64,000 nt of DNA, taken from the NCBI GenBank assembly GCA_018241965.1, contig JAFECS010000015.1:443-64442 (forward strand), given 5' to 3'. Positions 1 to 7,203 of the stretch are shown in pieces (positions within the stretch are counted from its first letter, which is position 1; each line of letters begins with the position of its first letter). The notes under the pieces are model-generated. The model was not told where the DNA came from. It saw only the letters and a program-made list of their open reading frames with translations, and did no database searches. Origin of the DNA: Pseudomonadota bacterium (GTDB lineage: Bacteria > Pseudomonadota > Gammaproteobacteria > Berkiellales > Berkiellaceae). The translations under genes and the position numbers were made by a program.

Positions 1-2
1 TA

Positions 3-875
3 CCATTAAAAGTTGGCTTTGTAGTCATTGATATTGTCACCGCTTTACAAGCGGCTTCTACAATTAAAGATCACTTATTAGCGCTAGCCAGAGGCCTCAG
101 GTTACCACCTGAAAAGAATAATGTGATTATGGTGGAACAAAGTATGGCTAAGACATCCGCCCTGTTGATGACCGGGCAATATATCAACACCTATGTATCA
201 CAAAAAGATACTTTTAGAGATGGCAATAGAGATTTGTTTGTGGCGCCCTTTTCGTTTTATAAAACCAAAGATGGCATGATCTCCATTGGGATAATCGGCG
301 ATCCTTTGTTTGCAACTTTTTGTGATAGGGTCTTAGGCAGCAAGGTACTTGCTCATAAATATCCTACCAATCAAATTCGTTTGGAAAACCCTGAATTTGA
401 TAAAGAACTTGAACAAATATTAATGACGCGAGATTCAGAATATTGGATAAACGCTTGCAAAGAGTGGGGTATTGTGTGCACTAAAGTAAACACGGTATTA
501 GAAATGTTGGAGCAACCGTTTGCCAAAAAAATGATCACGCAAACGCAAAGCGGTGTACCCATTATCGCCGATTCTGCCACTTCTAGCGCCTTTGCCGCAG
601 AAACGCTAAGAGATGCGCCAGGCGCAGATCAAGATCGTAAAGCAATTTCGGCGTTGGTCGCCCACAAAAGTGATCTGCCAGGCGTGACAAGCTTTCAAGA
701 ACTATATCAGTTCTTTTTGCGATTTAATCCCAGCCGGTCGCCGCTTTTGCTGTATAGGCATGATTCGACAAAACACCAAGTATCATCAGAAGAAATGGAT
801 GATGCCTGGCAACACTCTTTTGAACAAGCCTGGCCACATAGTCCAGGAAAGGGAACACTGAAAGCTAAATTGTAA
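3..875 (+). CDS. CaiB/BaiF family CoA-transferase, C-terminal part (5' end outside window)
   Basis: The reading frame is already open at base 3 and runs to a TAA at 873-875, so the gene begins upstream of the window. The first visible residues (VVDI-type segment, then a TALQAA-like helix) match the region of class III (CaiB/BaiF) CoA-transferases that is followed by the segment beginning MVEQSM here. The segment FVAPFSFYKTKDG matches the family's common 'PY..Y.t.DG' element, and a C-terminal helical part follows. Such enzymes move CoA between acyl donors and acceptors, often in carnitine, oxalate or branched acid metabolism. The catalytic Asp region lies outside or near the missing part, so the substrate cannot be judged. 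The ATG at 123 is internal and not the true start. The family call is fairly sure; the function is open. Confidence 0.75.
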   Translation, partial: PLKVGFVVIDIVTALQAASTIKDHLLALARGLRLPPEKNNVIMVEQSMAKTSALLMTGQYINTYVSQKDTFRDGNRDLFVAPFSFYKTKDGMISIGIIGDPLFATFCDRVLGSKVLAHKYPTNQIRLENPEFDKELEQILMTRDSEYWINACKEWGIVCTKVNTVLEMLEQPFAKKMITQTQSGVPIIADSATSSAFAAETLRDAPGADQDRKAISALVAHKSDLPGVTSFQELYQFFLRFNPSRSPLLLYRHDSTKHQVSSEEMDDAWQHSFEQAWPHSPGKGTLKAKL

Positions 876-909
876 AAAAATCTAATATTTAAGTTTTATT
901 CGATTTCAT

Positions 910-980
910 TGTAGGGGCGCAGCCTGTCTGCGCCCATCAAATCTTAGTTTTATAGGGCGCATACGGGATGCGCCCCTACA
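910..980. repeat. REP-like pair of GC-rich palindromes in inverted orientation
   Basis: Two hairpins sit tail to tail between the CoA-transferase and the phosphotransferase gene. Hairpin 1 is gggcgcag (915-922) with ctgcgccc (928-935). Hairpin 2 is gggcgcat (955-962) with atgcgccc (968-975). The whole unit is bounded by a perfect 12-bp inverted repeat, tgtaggggcgca (910-921) and tgcgcccctaca (969-980). It is far richer in G+C than its surroundings. The arrangement resembles REP/BIME-type extragenic repeats. There is no T tract after the outer arms, so a simple terminator is less likely, although mRNA end protection is possible. Copies elsewhere in the genome cannot be seen. Confidence 0.6.
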
Positions 981-1000
981 CAGATTTAGAATTGATAACA

Positions 1001-1999
1001 TTAGCTAAACAACAAGCTATTCTCCTCACAGCTAATTAGTAAATCCTGGTACGGTTGGTTTTGGCCACCCCCGGCATGCTCGAAACGAGCAATGAGGGCT
1101 ATCAGTGAATCGGCTGCGGCAGAAATAATTTTATATTCTTCTTTGGTAAAAGTTCTTTTTCGCTGTTCTTGATAAGCATTTACAAATTCTCTAGCTTCGT
1201 GTGGCGTAGGGGTAATTTTAAAATCGCTCTCCCAGTCGGCGGTAAATTGTGCACAAGCGCGGCCCACCATTTCCACTTCAGACATGGCACCTAAAGAATC
1301 CCAATCAAAAATACCCACCAGGCGTTTATCTTTAAAAATGGCATTTTTCACACCCCAATCGGTATGCGCTAATCTTTTAGGCGCAGCAAAAGCATTTAAC
1401 GCTTTTCTTGCCGTCAACGCTTTTTTGGCAATCCAGCCGGCGCCTTTACTGGATTTCTTGAGGTTGAATAACACATTATGCGGTACTGGCCATAACCTTT
1501 TACCCATGGCTTGTTGAAAGAAATTTTCTAAAGGAAGTAAAGTGTGCTTGTCCACAAGTAACGAAAACTCGGCTAAAGCACTTGCCAATTCTGTGCGGAT
1601 GATGCTTTGATGCGCATTCTCTTTTCTCCCTTCCACCAATTCATAGAATCCGGCCAAGCTTTTACCAAATGGAAACAGAGTTGATAATACGTTAGGCGCA
1701 GGATACCCTTCCTGGTGAAATAGGGTTTGTATCTGATTCATCTTTTCAAGATAGTTTAGCGCTATTTTGGGGGAATAGATTTTCAAAACAACTTGCTGTT
1801 GGTTTGCGAGTAATAGCCCAAAAACCACGCCAATGCTGGATTGAATAAAGAGAATTTTTTCAATAGCCGTGTGTAGGTGATCTTTGATTGCTTTTTCTAG
1901 CATTGTCTGGAGTGTTTTAGCCTCAGAACATCCGACAACATCGCTAAAAATATCTCTTAGATCATGATCTTGGAAATAATCTTGTAAATAGTCTCTCAT
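1001..1999 (-). CDS. Aminoglycoside/macrolide-phosphotransferase-like kinase (APH fold)
   Basis: The 332-residue protein has the kinase core of the APH/choline-kinase superfamily. A candidate ATP-binding Lys is K73 in VVLKIYS. The Brenner motif HxDxxxxN is H212-T-D214-W-G-V-K-N219, and the metal-binding Asp lies in GIFDWDS (about 232-234). Its start overlaps the end of the upstream ABC-F gene by 4 bp (ATGA), so the two are co-translated. An ABC-F protein followed by an APH-type kinase recalls the msr(E)-mph(E) macrolide resistance pair, which suggests a drug-modifying role, but the substrate is not readable from the sequence. Housekeeping kinases of the same fold are the alternative. The family is well supported; the antibiotic role is inference. 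Confidence 0.8.
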   Translation of the reverse strand: MRDYLQDYFQDHDLRDIFSDVVGCSEAKTLQTMLEKAIKDHLHTAIEKILFIQSSIGVVFGLLLANQQQVVLKIYSPKIALNYLEKMNQIQTLFHQEGYPAPNVLSTLFPFGKSLAGFYELVEGRKENAHQSIIRTELASALAEFSLLVDKHTLLPLENFFQQAMGKRLWPVPHNVLFNLKKSSKGAGWIAKKALTARKALNAFAAPKRLAHTDWGVKNAIFKDKRLVGIFDWDSLGAMSEVEMVGRACAQFTADWESDFKITPTPHEAREFVNAYQEQRKRTFTKEEYKIISAAADSLIALIARFEHAGGGQNQPYQDLLISCEENSLLFS

Positions 2000-3429
2000 C
2001 TCACGTTAACCAAACTATTATGCTGAATAATATAATATTCTGTTATGTTAATTGCCTTAAGAAAGGCTTCATCATGAGAAATCACTATCATCGCCCCAGG
2101 ATAGCTTTGCAGTACTTGAATAACATGCTCTTTGGTTTGCATATCAAGATTATTCGTTATTTCATCTAATAGCAATAAGGGTGGCGTTTTGGCGCCAATC
2201 ATCGCTAAGGATAGCCTTGCTTTTTCACCGCCAGAGAGCTGGGCAACTTTTGCTTCAACCTCTTCATTTTTTTTAAATAAAAAATCAGTTAAATGTAGGC
2301 GAAGCGCTTTGTAAGGCCAATTTGGCGCAAGAGCTTGAAGGCATGCTAATGCCGTTTTATCGCGCTCAAGGGTGCCATAATGCTGATCTAAAAAACCGAT
2401 CTCCTGCGCATTTGGGCGCTGCCAGTAGCCTGTGGTGATGATATCACGGCGCCCCAAAATTGCTTTCATTAAGGTTGATTTGCCGCACCCATTTTGGCCA
2501 AGCAACGCTATTCTTGATGATGAAAATACCGATAAACTAACGCTTTGTATAAGCGGCTTGTTTTGAAAACCAATGGAGGCATTACTGATGCTTAAAAGAC
2601 ATTTATCTTTTATTTTAGCAGCATCTAAAGAGAAAGAAGGTTTAATGATCTCAGGAAGAGATAATTCGGCCAATTGGTTTAGGCAGTCTTGTTTTTTAGT
2701 GGCAATTTGTGCGCGTTTTACACCAGCAGTGTTTGCAGCGCGGTTTGCTTTGGCATTACTGACGATGGTTGGCCATTTACGTTGGGTTATACTTTTTTGT
2801 CCTTTTTCGCGGCTTTTTTTCGCGCGGACTTGTTCTTGCATAAGTGCTTGATGAAGCTGTTTTTTGTTTTGCGTAAGTTGCCCAATCTCTTTTTCAAGGC
2901 AGCTGCGTTGTTGCGCAAGTTCACGTTGATAGTCAGTATAATTGCCAGTAAATATGTTTATTATACCATTATCAATATGCCATAGCGTATCAACACACTG
3001 ATTTAGTAAATGTGGATCGTGCGTTACCAGTATTAACGTACCGTCAAAGGATCTAAGCATACGTAATAATGCTGCGCGATTTTGTGTATCCAAGTGATTG
3101 GTAGGCTCATCTAATAATAATACATTGGGATTAACACTTAAGGCCCTCGTTAGGGCTTGATGAAAACGCTCGGCACCGCTTAAGGTGGTGATGCCCTCAA
3201 TTATTTGAGGAACAACGCCCAAACAAATATCCTGTGGAATGTTAACCACACCCGTGATAAGCGTTTTAAGCCCTTGTACGCAATTAAGCAAAGTGCTTTT
3301 TCCCTGACCATTTTGTCCAATGATGGCGATTTTGCTGCCATAGGGCACTGTGGCACTAAAACCTTCAAAACAGGTTTTGTGAGAAAAACAAAGGGATAAG
3401 TCTTTTAATAGAATAGGTGAATGGTGCAT
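1996..3429 (-). CDS. ABC-F ATPase, compact antibiotic-resistance-like type
   Basis: This soluble protein of 477 residues has two ATPase domains and no membrane segment, which is the ABC-F plan. Walker A motifs are GQNGQGKST (38-46) and GQNGCGKST in the second half. Signatures are LSGAE (about 83) and LSGGE, and Walker B/D-loop elements are LLLDEPTNHLD and LLLDEITNNLD. Domain 1 is very short: only about 37 residues separate Walker A from the signature, as in Vga/Msr-type ribosome protection factors and unlike EttA or Uup. A basic helical linker (about 175-245) matches the position of the ribosome-reaching interdomain arm. The gene is preceded by an attenuator-like leader and followed by an APH-type kinase. 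The ribosome-protection role is inferred from these traits; the ligand is unknown. Confidence 0.88.
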   Translation of the reverse strand: MHHSPILLKDLSLCFSHKTCFEGFSATVPYGSKIAIIGQNGQGKSTLLNCVQGLKTLITGVVNIPQDICLGVVPQIIEGITTLSGAERFHQALTRALSVNPNVLLLDEPTNHLDTQNRAALLRMLRSFDGTLILVTHDPHLLNQCVDTLWHIDNGIINIFTGNYTDYQRELAQQRSCLEKEIGQLTQNKKQLHQALMQEQVRAKKSREKGQKSITQRKWPTIVSNAKANRAANTAGVKRAQIATKKQDCLNQLAELSLPEIIKPSFSLDAAKIKDKCLLSISNASIGFQNKPLIQSVSLSVFSSSRIALLGQNGCGKSTLMKAILGRRDIITTGYWQRPNAQEIGFLDQHYGTLERDKTALACLQALAPNWPYKALRLHLTDFLFKKNEEVEAKVAQLSGGEKARLSLAMIGAKTPPLLLLDEITNNLDMQTKEHVIQVLQSYPGAMIVISHDEAFLKAINITEYYIIQHNSLVNVR

Positions 3430-3430
3430 A

Positions 3431-3513
3431 AATAATCTCTTCTCTTAGACCAAGGGCTGGTTTTGGTTGCCCTGTGTTAGGGCTTTAAGAGATTATTCTC
3501 ACGATACGCACAT
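3431..3513 (-). promoter_or_regulatory. Candidate attenuator leader of the ABC-F gene
   Basis: On the minus strand the leader holds a tiny possible reading frame, ATG TGC GTA TCG TGA (3513-3499, peptide MCVS). It is followed at once by aataatctctt (3497-3487), which is perfectly complementary over 11 bases to aagagattatt (3441-3431). The second arm covers the purine-rich ribosome-binding region and ends one base before the ABC-F start codon. A further small hairpin, gccct/agggc, lies inside the loop. Sequestration of the start, released when a ribosome stalls on the leader, would fit known control of Msr-type genes. The leader peptide has a poorly spaced Shine-Dalgarno (aaagg, 1 base from ATG), so that part is uncertain; the stem is plain. 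Confidence 0.5.
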
Positions 3514-3603
3514 ACCTTTGATAAGTTTGATACCGGTATTTTTAGCTTAATAGCCTAAAGAAATCAAGTCTTTGGTGTAAAATTAAGATAAACGGTAGTC
3601 TTG

Positions 3604-4239
3604 TTAATCTATCAGTTTGATTTCTATACGTTCTTTACCTTGCCCCACATTGACTCTTTTTAGGGTGATAAATCCGACTTCTTTGGTCGATTTAACGTGA
3701 GTGCCACCGCAGGGCACTTTGGAAAAGCCCACTATTTCCCAATATCGTCTTTGATTTTTATGATCTGAAAAGCCCGTTTGTATGGGCAAGTCTTGCTGGA
3801 TGATTTCATTGTAGTCTTGCAACAATCTTTCAAATACGGAAGATATATTTTGTGAGTACATAAAATCGATGCGCGCTTTATTTTCTGCTATATGCGCGCC
3901 TATTTTTTCAACGCCAACGTATCGGCAAACCAGCTCAAGTACCAGCTCTGCGGCAAAATGTAAACGCATCAGTTTATAACGCCGTGGCCAATCTATTTCC
4001 ATGGTCACTTTATCGCCAACGGATAATCCGTGATCTTCTGGCAAAGTGTAATAGATTAAATTGCCCACTATTTTTGACTCTAAAACAGGCAAACCATTGA
4101 GCGTGGCTTTATCACTTTCTTGGCCGCCAGAAAAAGAAAACACGATGGTTCCTTCACATAAAACGTTATTGCCTTCAACAGCGCTTACCGTGGTTTCTAA
4201 GCTTGTTTGATAGGGATTATCCCAAAATACTTTGCGCAT
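3604..4239 (-). CDS. alaX: AlaX-like alanyl-tRNA trans-editing protein
   Basis: The protein (211 residues) resembles the editing domain of alanyl-tRNA synthetase as a free-standing AlaX protein, which hydrolyses Ser- or Gly-tRNA(Ala). An N-terminal barrel-like part (about 1-85) is followed by the class II (A) editing core. The zinc site is normally HxxxH plus CxxxH. The second pair is clear (C177-G-G-T-H181), but the first pair reads H94-F-A-A-E98, so one His is replaced by Glu. The start has the Shine-Dalgarno taggtg. It lies 7 bp after a second trans-editing gene on the same strand, so both are probably cotranscribed. Family assignment is strong; tRNA specificity is not established. Confidence 0.85.
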   Translation of the reverse strand: MRKVFWDNPYQTSLETTVSAVEGNNVLCEGTIVFSFSGGQESDKATLNGLPVLESKIVGNLIYYTLPEDHGLSVGDKVTMEIDWPRRYKLMRLHFAAELVLELVCRYVGVEKIGAHIAENKARIDFMYSQNISSVFERLLQDYNEIIQQDLPIQTGFSDHKNQRRYWEIVGFSKVPCGGTHVKSTKEVGFITLKRVNVGQGKERIEIKLID

Positions 4240-4246
4240 GCTGCAC

Positions 4247-4717
4247 CTACTTAATACACACTATTTTGCCGCCAGTTAGGTGTTCTATATCTTTGGTTAA
4301 AAACTTGAAGACAGCAAAAGGTGTGCCTGCGGCAGCCCAGAGGGTTTCATATTGCAATAAATCCTCATCAATAAAAATAAAATTAATTGTATGAAGATGC
4401 CCAAGGGGTGGTACGCCGCCTATGGCAAAGCCTGTCACTGCTTTAGTGAAATTAGCGTCGGCTTTGGTTATTTGAGATCCCACCAGTTTTTCTAGCGTTT
4501 TTTCATTGACGCGATTAATCCCACTGGCCAGTATTAACACAGGCTCTTTATTTTGTGTGCAAAATAAAAGTGATTTAATGATTTGGGCGGTATCACAGCC
4601 AAGCGCATTTGCAGCATCCATTGCGGTACGTGTGCTTTGTGATAATTCTATCACTTCACAGTTTTGGCCTTTGGCTAAAAGGGCTTGTTGCACTTTTTGT
4701 GCGCTATTACTTAACAT
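4247..4717 (-). CDS. YbaK/ProX-type aminoacyl-tRNA deacylase
   Basis: About 156 residues of the YbaK/INS superfamily, which removes wrongly attached amino acids from tRNA(Pro), tRNA(Cys) or tRNA(Ala). Visible traits are the conserved Lys in the segment AQIIKSLLF, the GGVPPLGH loop, and the C-terminal AAAGTPFAVF. I place the start at the ATG at 4717 (4720 is equally usable), because gggaag lies 8 bases before it. The upstream extension to 4768 would run through the operator palindromes. It is the first gene of a two-gene unit with the AlaX-like protein, divergent from an XRE-cupin regulator. The exact substrate within the superfamily cannot be told. Confidence 0.85.
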   Translation of the reverse strand: MLSNSAQKVQQALLAKGQNCEVIELSQSTRTAMDAANALGCDTAQIIKSLLFCTQNKEPVLILASGINRVNEKTLEKLVGSQITKADANFTKAVTGFAIGGVPPLGHLHTINFIFIDEDLLQYETLWAAAGTPFAVFKFLTKDIEHLTGGKIVCIK

Positions 4718-4736
4718 CATAATACTTCCCAAGTTG

Positions 4737-4785
4737 TGCGTTATAACGCATAATAGTAATACTAGCATCGTGCGCTATAACGCAC
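4737..4785. promoter_or_regulatory. Twin palindromic operators between the tRNA-editing operon and the XRE-cupin gene
   Basis: Two near-identical palindromes lie in the divergent intergenic region. The first, tgcgttataacgca (4737-4750), is perfectly symmetrical. The second, gtgcgctataacgcac (4770-4785), is symmetrical except at one base pair. Their centres are 34 bp apart, a little over three helical turns, so both could be bound on nearly the same DNA face. They lie between the start of the YbaK-like gene (4717) and that of the regulator (4812). The XRE-cupin protein encoded next door is the obvious candidate binder and would then control itself and the editing operon. Binding is inferred. 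Confidence 0.65.
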
Positions 4786-4811
4786 AACCCCTTTACGATA
4801 AAAGGTTGCCC

Positions 4812-5384
4812 ATGAAAGATCTTTCTAAGATAATTTCCCTAAAAATCAAACAATTGCGCCAAGAGCGCGGTTGGAGCTTGGATAGAGCCGCCCAAGAAAC
4901 GGGAGTCAGCAAAGCAATGCTTGGGCAAATTGAACGTCAAGAATCTAGCCCCACTATTGCTACCTTATGGAAAATCGCTACAGGTTTTCAAACCTCTTTT
5001 TCTGCCTTAATAGAAAATGAACCACCGCATTCAGATGTAATATTACTGCGCAAAGAACAGCCAAAACAAATTCATCCCACAGATAATAAAGTAAAAGTGG
5101 TAACCTTATTTCCTTTTGATAAAGCATTAAATGTTGAAATGTTTAGGCTTGATTTATTACCAGGATGTGAGCACCTTTCTCTTGCGCATGAAACAGGTGT
5201 TATTGAGCACGTGATTGTTATCAGTGGCAATATAGAAGTATTGGTAAATGGCCGTTGGCAAAAATTGGCTAAAGGTGAGGGTTTGCGTTTTGCAGCGAAT
5301 CAGCCGCATGGCTACAGAAATACATCTGCCAAAATAGCTTCATTTCATGACATCATTCATTATCCAAAAGCAAAGAAGCTTTGA
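4812..5384 (+). CDS. XRE-family regulator with C-terminal cupin sensor domain
   Basis: About 190 residues. An N-terminal helix-turn-helix of the XRE/Cro type covers about 5-62 (RAAQETGVSKAMLGQIERQESSPTIATLW, with positions in the usual order). A cupin_2 barrel follows (about 110-185), with AHETGVIEHVIVISG and a C-terminal NQPHGYRN element. Regulators of this design usually sense a small metabolite in the barrel. The start is the ATG at 4812, with aaagg upstream; longer frames would read through the palindromes. It is transcribed away from the two tRNA-editing genes and likely controls them and itself through the twin sites at 4737-4785. The ligand is unknown. Confidence 0.88.
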   Translation: MKDLSKIISLKIKQLRQERGWSLDRAAQETGVSKAMLGQIERQESSPTIATLWKIATGFQTSFSALIENEPPHSDVILLRKEQPKQIHPTDNKVKVVTLFPFDKALNVEMFRLDLLPGCEHLSLAHETGVIEHVIVISGNIEVLVNGRWQKLAKGEGLRFAANQPHGYRNTSAKIASFHDIIHYPKAKKL

Positions 5385-5572
5385 TGATAGTTTTCTTGCC
5401 AACTTGTTTGTTATTAGTTTGATTTGATTTTCCCACATCAGAGGGGTATATTTTCAGCGCTGGTACAAAAATACGCATAATCCAGTGAAGTTTTAAATAA
5501 AAATAAAATAGTTTCAAAAAATCGTTTTCAAATAATCCGAATTCAAACCATAAAACAAGAAAGAGAATACCC

Positions 5573-6526
5573 ATGGCTAAGAAAAAATCTAAAGAAGCTG
5601 CGCCATCTACTGCTGATAAATTATTATACGGCCTTATAGATGCTGCCCCCACCTTAACGATGACTGCGGCAGCTGTAGGTGGGCTATGGTATTTCGACGC
5701 AGGTAGCATGTTGTTAAACGCCGTAGATGGTTATATTGCTCCATGGGTTGGATCGATGGCACAAAATACAGCAGCTCAGTTAGCATCCTTAGCTGTTGAG
5801 ACCGGTTTAGTTCTAACCGCAGTAAAATCCACTCTGTGGGTAGGTGGGCGAGTTCAAAAAGCGAATGCCTTAGAAAAAGAAAATGCAGCACTCAAACAGC
5901 AGCTTGATGAGGCAAACAAAGAGGAAGCGCCAAGTGATGATGAAGTTGCGCTTGAACAGCGTGAAGCAGAATTAAATGCACGTGAAACTGCTTTAAACAG
6001 AAAGGAAGGCGCACTCAAAGGCCAATGGACAAAATTTAATAAAGCTAAAAAAGAACATGAAGGGGAAGTAGCACAATTTACAGCAACTAAACAAGATGCT
6101 GCTAAAAAAGCCCATGATGCGGCTAAAAAACAAACTGAGCTGGCTCAAAAAGAAGAAGAACTGAATAAAACAGCGAGAGATCTTGAAGAGCACGAGGCTC
6201 AGCTCAGTGAATGGCAAAATGAATTGGATGAAGCGCAAAGACAACTCGATGCCGAACGCGCTGAATTTGAAAGCAGCAAACAAGGTGTGCAAAGACCAGA
6301 AACGCCACCACAGCAGCAAAATCCTGGTGAAATCAGTGCGCCTAGAGCATTACTTTTGGACTTCCAGCGTCAACGTGGAGTTCGCGAACTTGCCAGACCT
6401 TTAGAAGGCAGCTTCGAACAGGCACCTTCAGCGGATGAAAGAGCTCAGCATTTAAATGAGGAAAGTAGCAGCAGTAGTAGCTCAAGAAGTAGCCGCCGCA
6501 GCTCAAGTCCAAGTAGTGTACATTAA
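5573..6526 (+). CDS. Unrecognised coiled-coil protein with hydrophobic N-terminal half and Ser-rich tail
   Basis: 317 residues with no family I recognise. Order of parts: a Lys-rich start (2-8); a weakly hydrophobic Ala/Gly-rich region with likely membrane-active helices (about 20-95); a long charged coiled coil (about 97-235) with repeated EREAELNARE-like heptads; and a tail of polar residues ending in a Ser/Arg tract (about 295-315). The start has the Shine-Dalgarno aagaaagag, and a terminator follows directly, so the gene is a single unit. Coiled coils with membrane-active segments occur in effectors of intracellular bacteria, but no secretion signal is demonstrable. It is a real gene by codon pattern and signals; the function is unknown. 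Confidence 0.7.
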   Translation: MAKKKSKEAAPSTADKLLYGLIDAAPTLTMTAAAVGGLWYFDAGSMLLNAVDGYIAPWVGSMAQNTAAQLASLAVETGLVLTAVKSTLWVGGRVQKANALEKENAALKQQLDEANKEEAPSDDEVALEQREAELNARETALNRKEGALKGQWTKFNKAKKEHEGEVAQFTATKQDAAKKAHDAAKKQTELAQKEEELNKTARDLEEHEAQLSEWQNELDEAQRQLDAERAEFESSKQGVQRPETPPQQQNPGEISAPRALLLDFQRQRGVRELARPLEGSFEQAPSADERAQHLNEESSSSSSSRSSRRSSSPSSVH

Positions 6527-6528
6527 TT

Positions 6529-6556
6529 AAAAAAGGGGGCTTTGCCCCCTTTTTAT
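6529..6556. terminator. Bidirectional rho-independent terminator
   Basis: The sequence is aaaaagggggc (6530-6540), loop ttt, then gcccccttttt (6544-6554). It is a perfect stem with an A tract on one side and a T tract on the other, so it can end both the coiled-coil gene on the plus strand and maiA on the minus strand. The stop codon of maiA lies in the arm. Confidence 0.9.
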
Positions 6557-7203
6557 TCTGAATCCGGCTGATTTTCTGGTAAAGCTTTGATAAACGCAGG
6601 ATGATTATTCGCGTGTGCATGGATTTTTCGTATGTAAGGATAATGCTCAAGCGAATAATCAAAACGTAATGCATTATAGACTTGTGGAATTAAGCATACA
6701 TCGGCCAGGGTGGGAGCTTCGCCAAAACAATATGGGCCAATATGCTGCTTTTCCAGCAACTTTTCTAAAGTATCAAATCCCTTCGTGAGCCAATTAAAAT
6801 ACCACGCCATTTTTTGTTCATCTGAAACATGAAAATGGTGTTTAAGATATTTTAAAACACGTAAATTATTAATGGGGTGAATATCACAGGCAATCACTTG
6901 TGCAAAAGCGCGCACATTTGCGCGAGCCACTACCTCACTTGGCAGTAGCGGAACAGCGGGGAAGGTTTCCTCCAAGTACTCAATAATAGCAAGGGATTGG
7001 GTGATTACTTGGTTAGAATCTATTAATAATAGTGCGGGTACCAATTGCTGGGGATTAATACTTTTGTAGTGCGCTTGTAATTGATGCCCACCGTCTTTGG
7101 TTAAATGCACACTTATTTGCTCATAGGGGAGCTCTTTTAAGTTCAGCGCAATTCTCACTCTATAGCAGGCACTTGAGCGAAAATAATCATAAAGCTTAAA
7201 CAT
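6553..7203 (-). CDS. maiA: Maleylacetoacetate isomerase (zeta-class GST)
   Basis: The enzyme isomerises maleylacetoacetate to fumarylacetoacetate with glutathione, the second-last step of tyrosine breakdown. The N-terminal thioredoxin-like domain starts KLYDYFRSSACYRVRIAL, the zeta-GST signature with the SSxxxxVR catalytic site. The helical C-terminal domain holds PTLADVCLIPQVYNA. With a start at 7203 the protein is about 216 residues, the usual family size. A longer frame from 7245 would overlap fahA deeply and is less likely. It overlaps fahA by 8 bp and is the last gene of the hppD-fahA-maiA operon, ending in the terminator at 6529-6556. Confidence 0.93.
   Translation of the reverse strand: MFKLYDYFRSSACYRVRIALNLKELPYEQISVHLTKDGGHQLQAHYKSINPQQLVPALLLIDSNQVITQSLAIIEYLEETFPAVPLLPSEVVARANVRAFAQVIACDIHPINNLRVLKYLKHHFHVSDEQKMAWYFNWLTKGFDTLEKLLEKQHIGPYCFGEAPTLADVCLIPQVYNALRFDYSLEHYPYIRKIHAHANNHPAFIKALPENQPDSE

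Noticed and set aside
4506..4811. N-terminal extension of the XRE-cupin regulator by about 100 residues
   Set aside because: It would read through the operator palindromes and antisense to the YbaK-like gene. A clear start with aaagg is at 4812, and the HTH domain begins right there.
5353..5709. 118-residue minus-strand frame between the regulator and the coiled-coil gene
   Set aside because: It overlaps the start of the coiled-coil gene and the end of the regulator, has no family resemblance, and lacks a good start signal.
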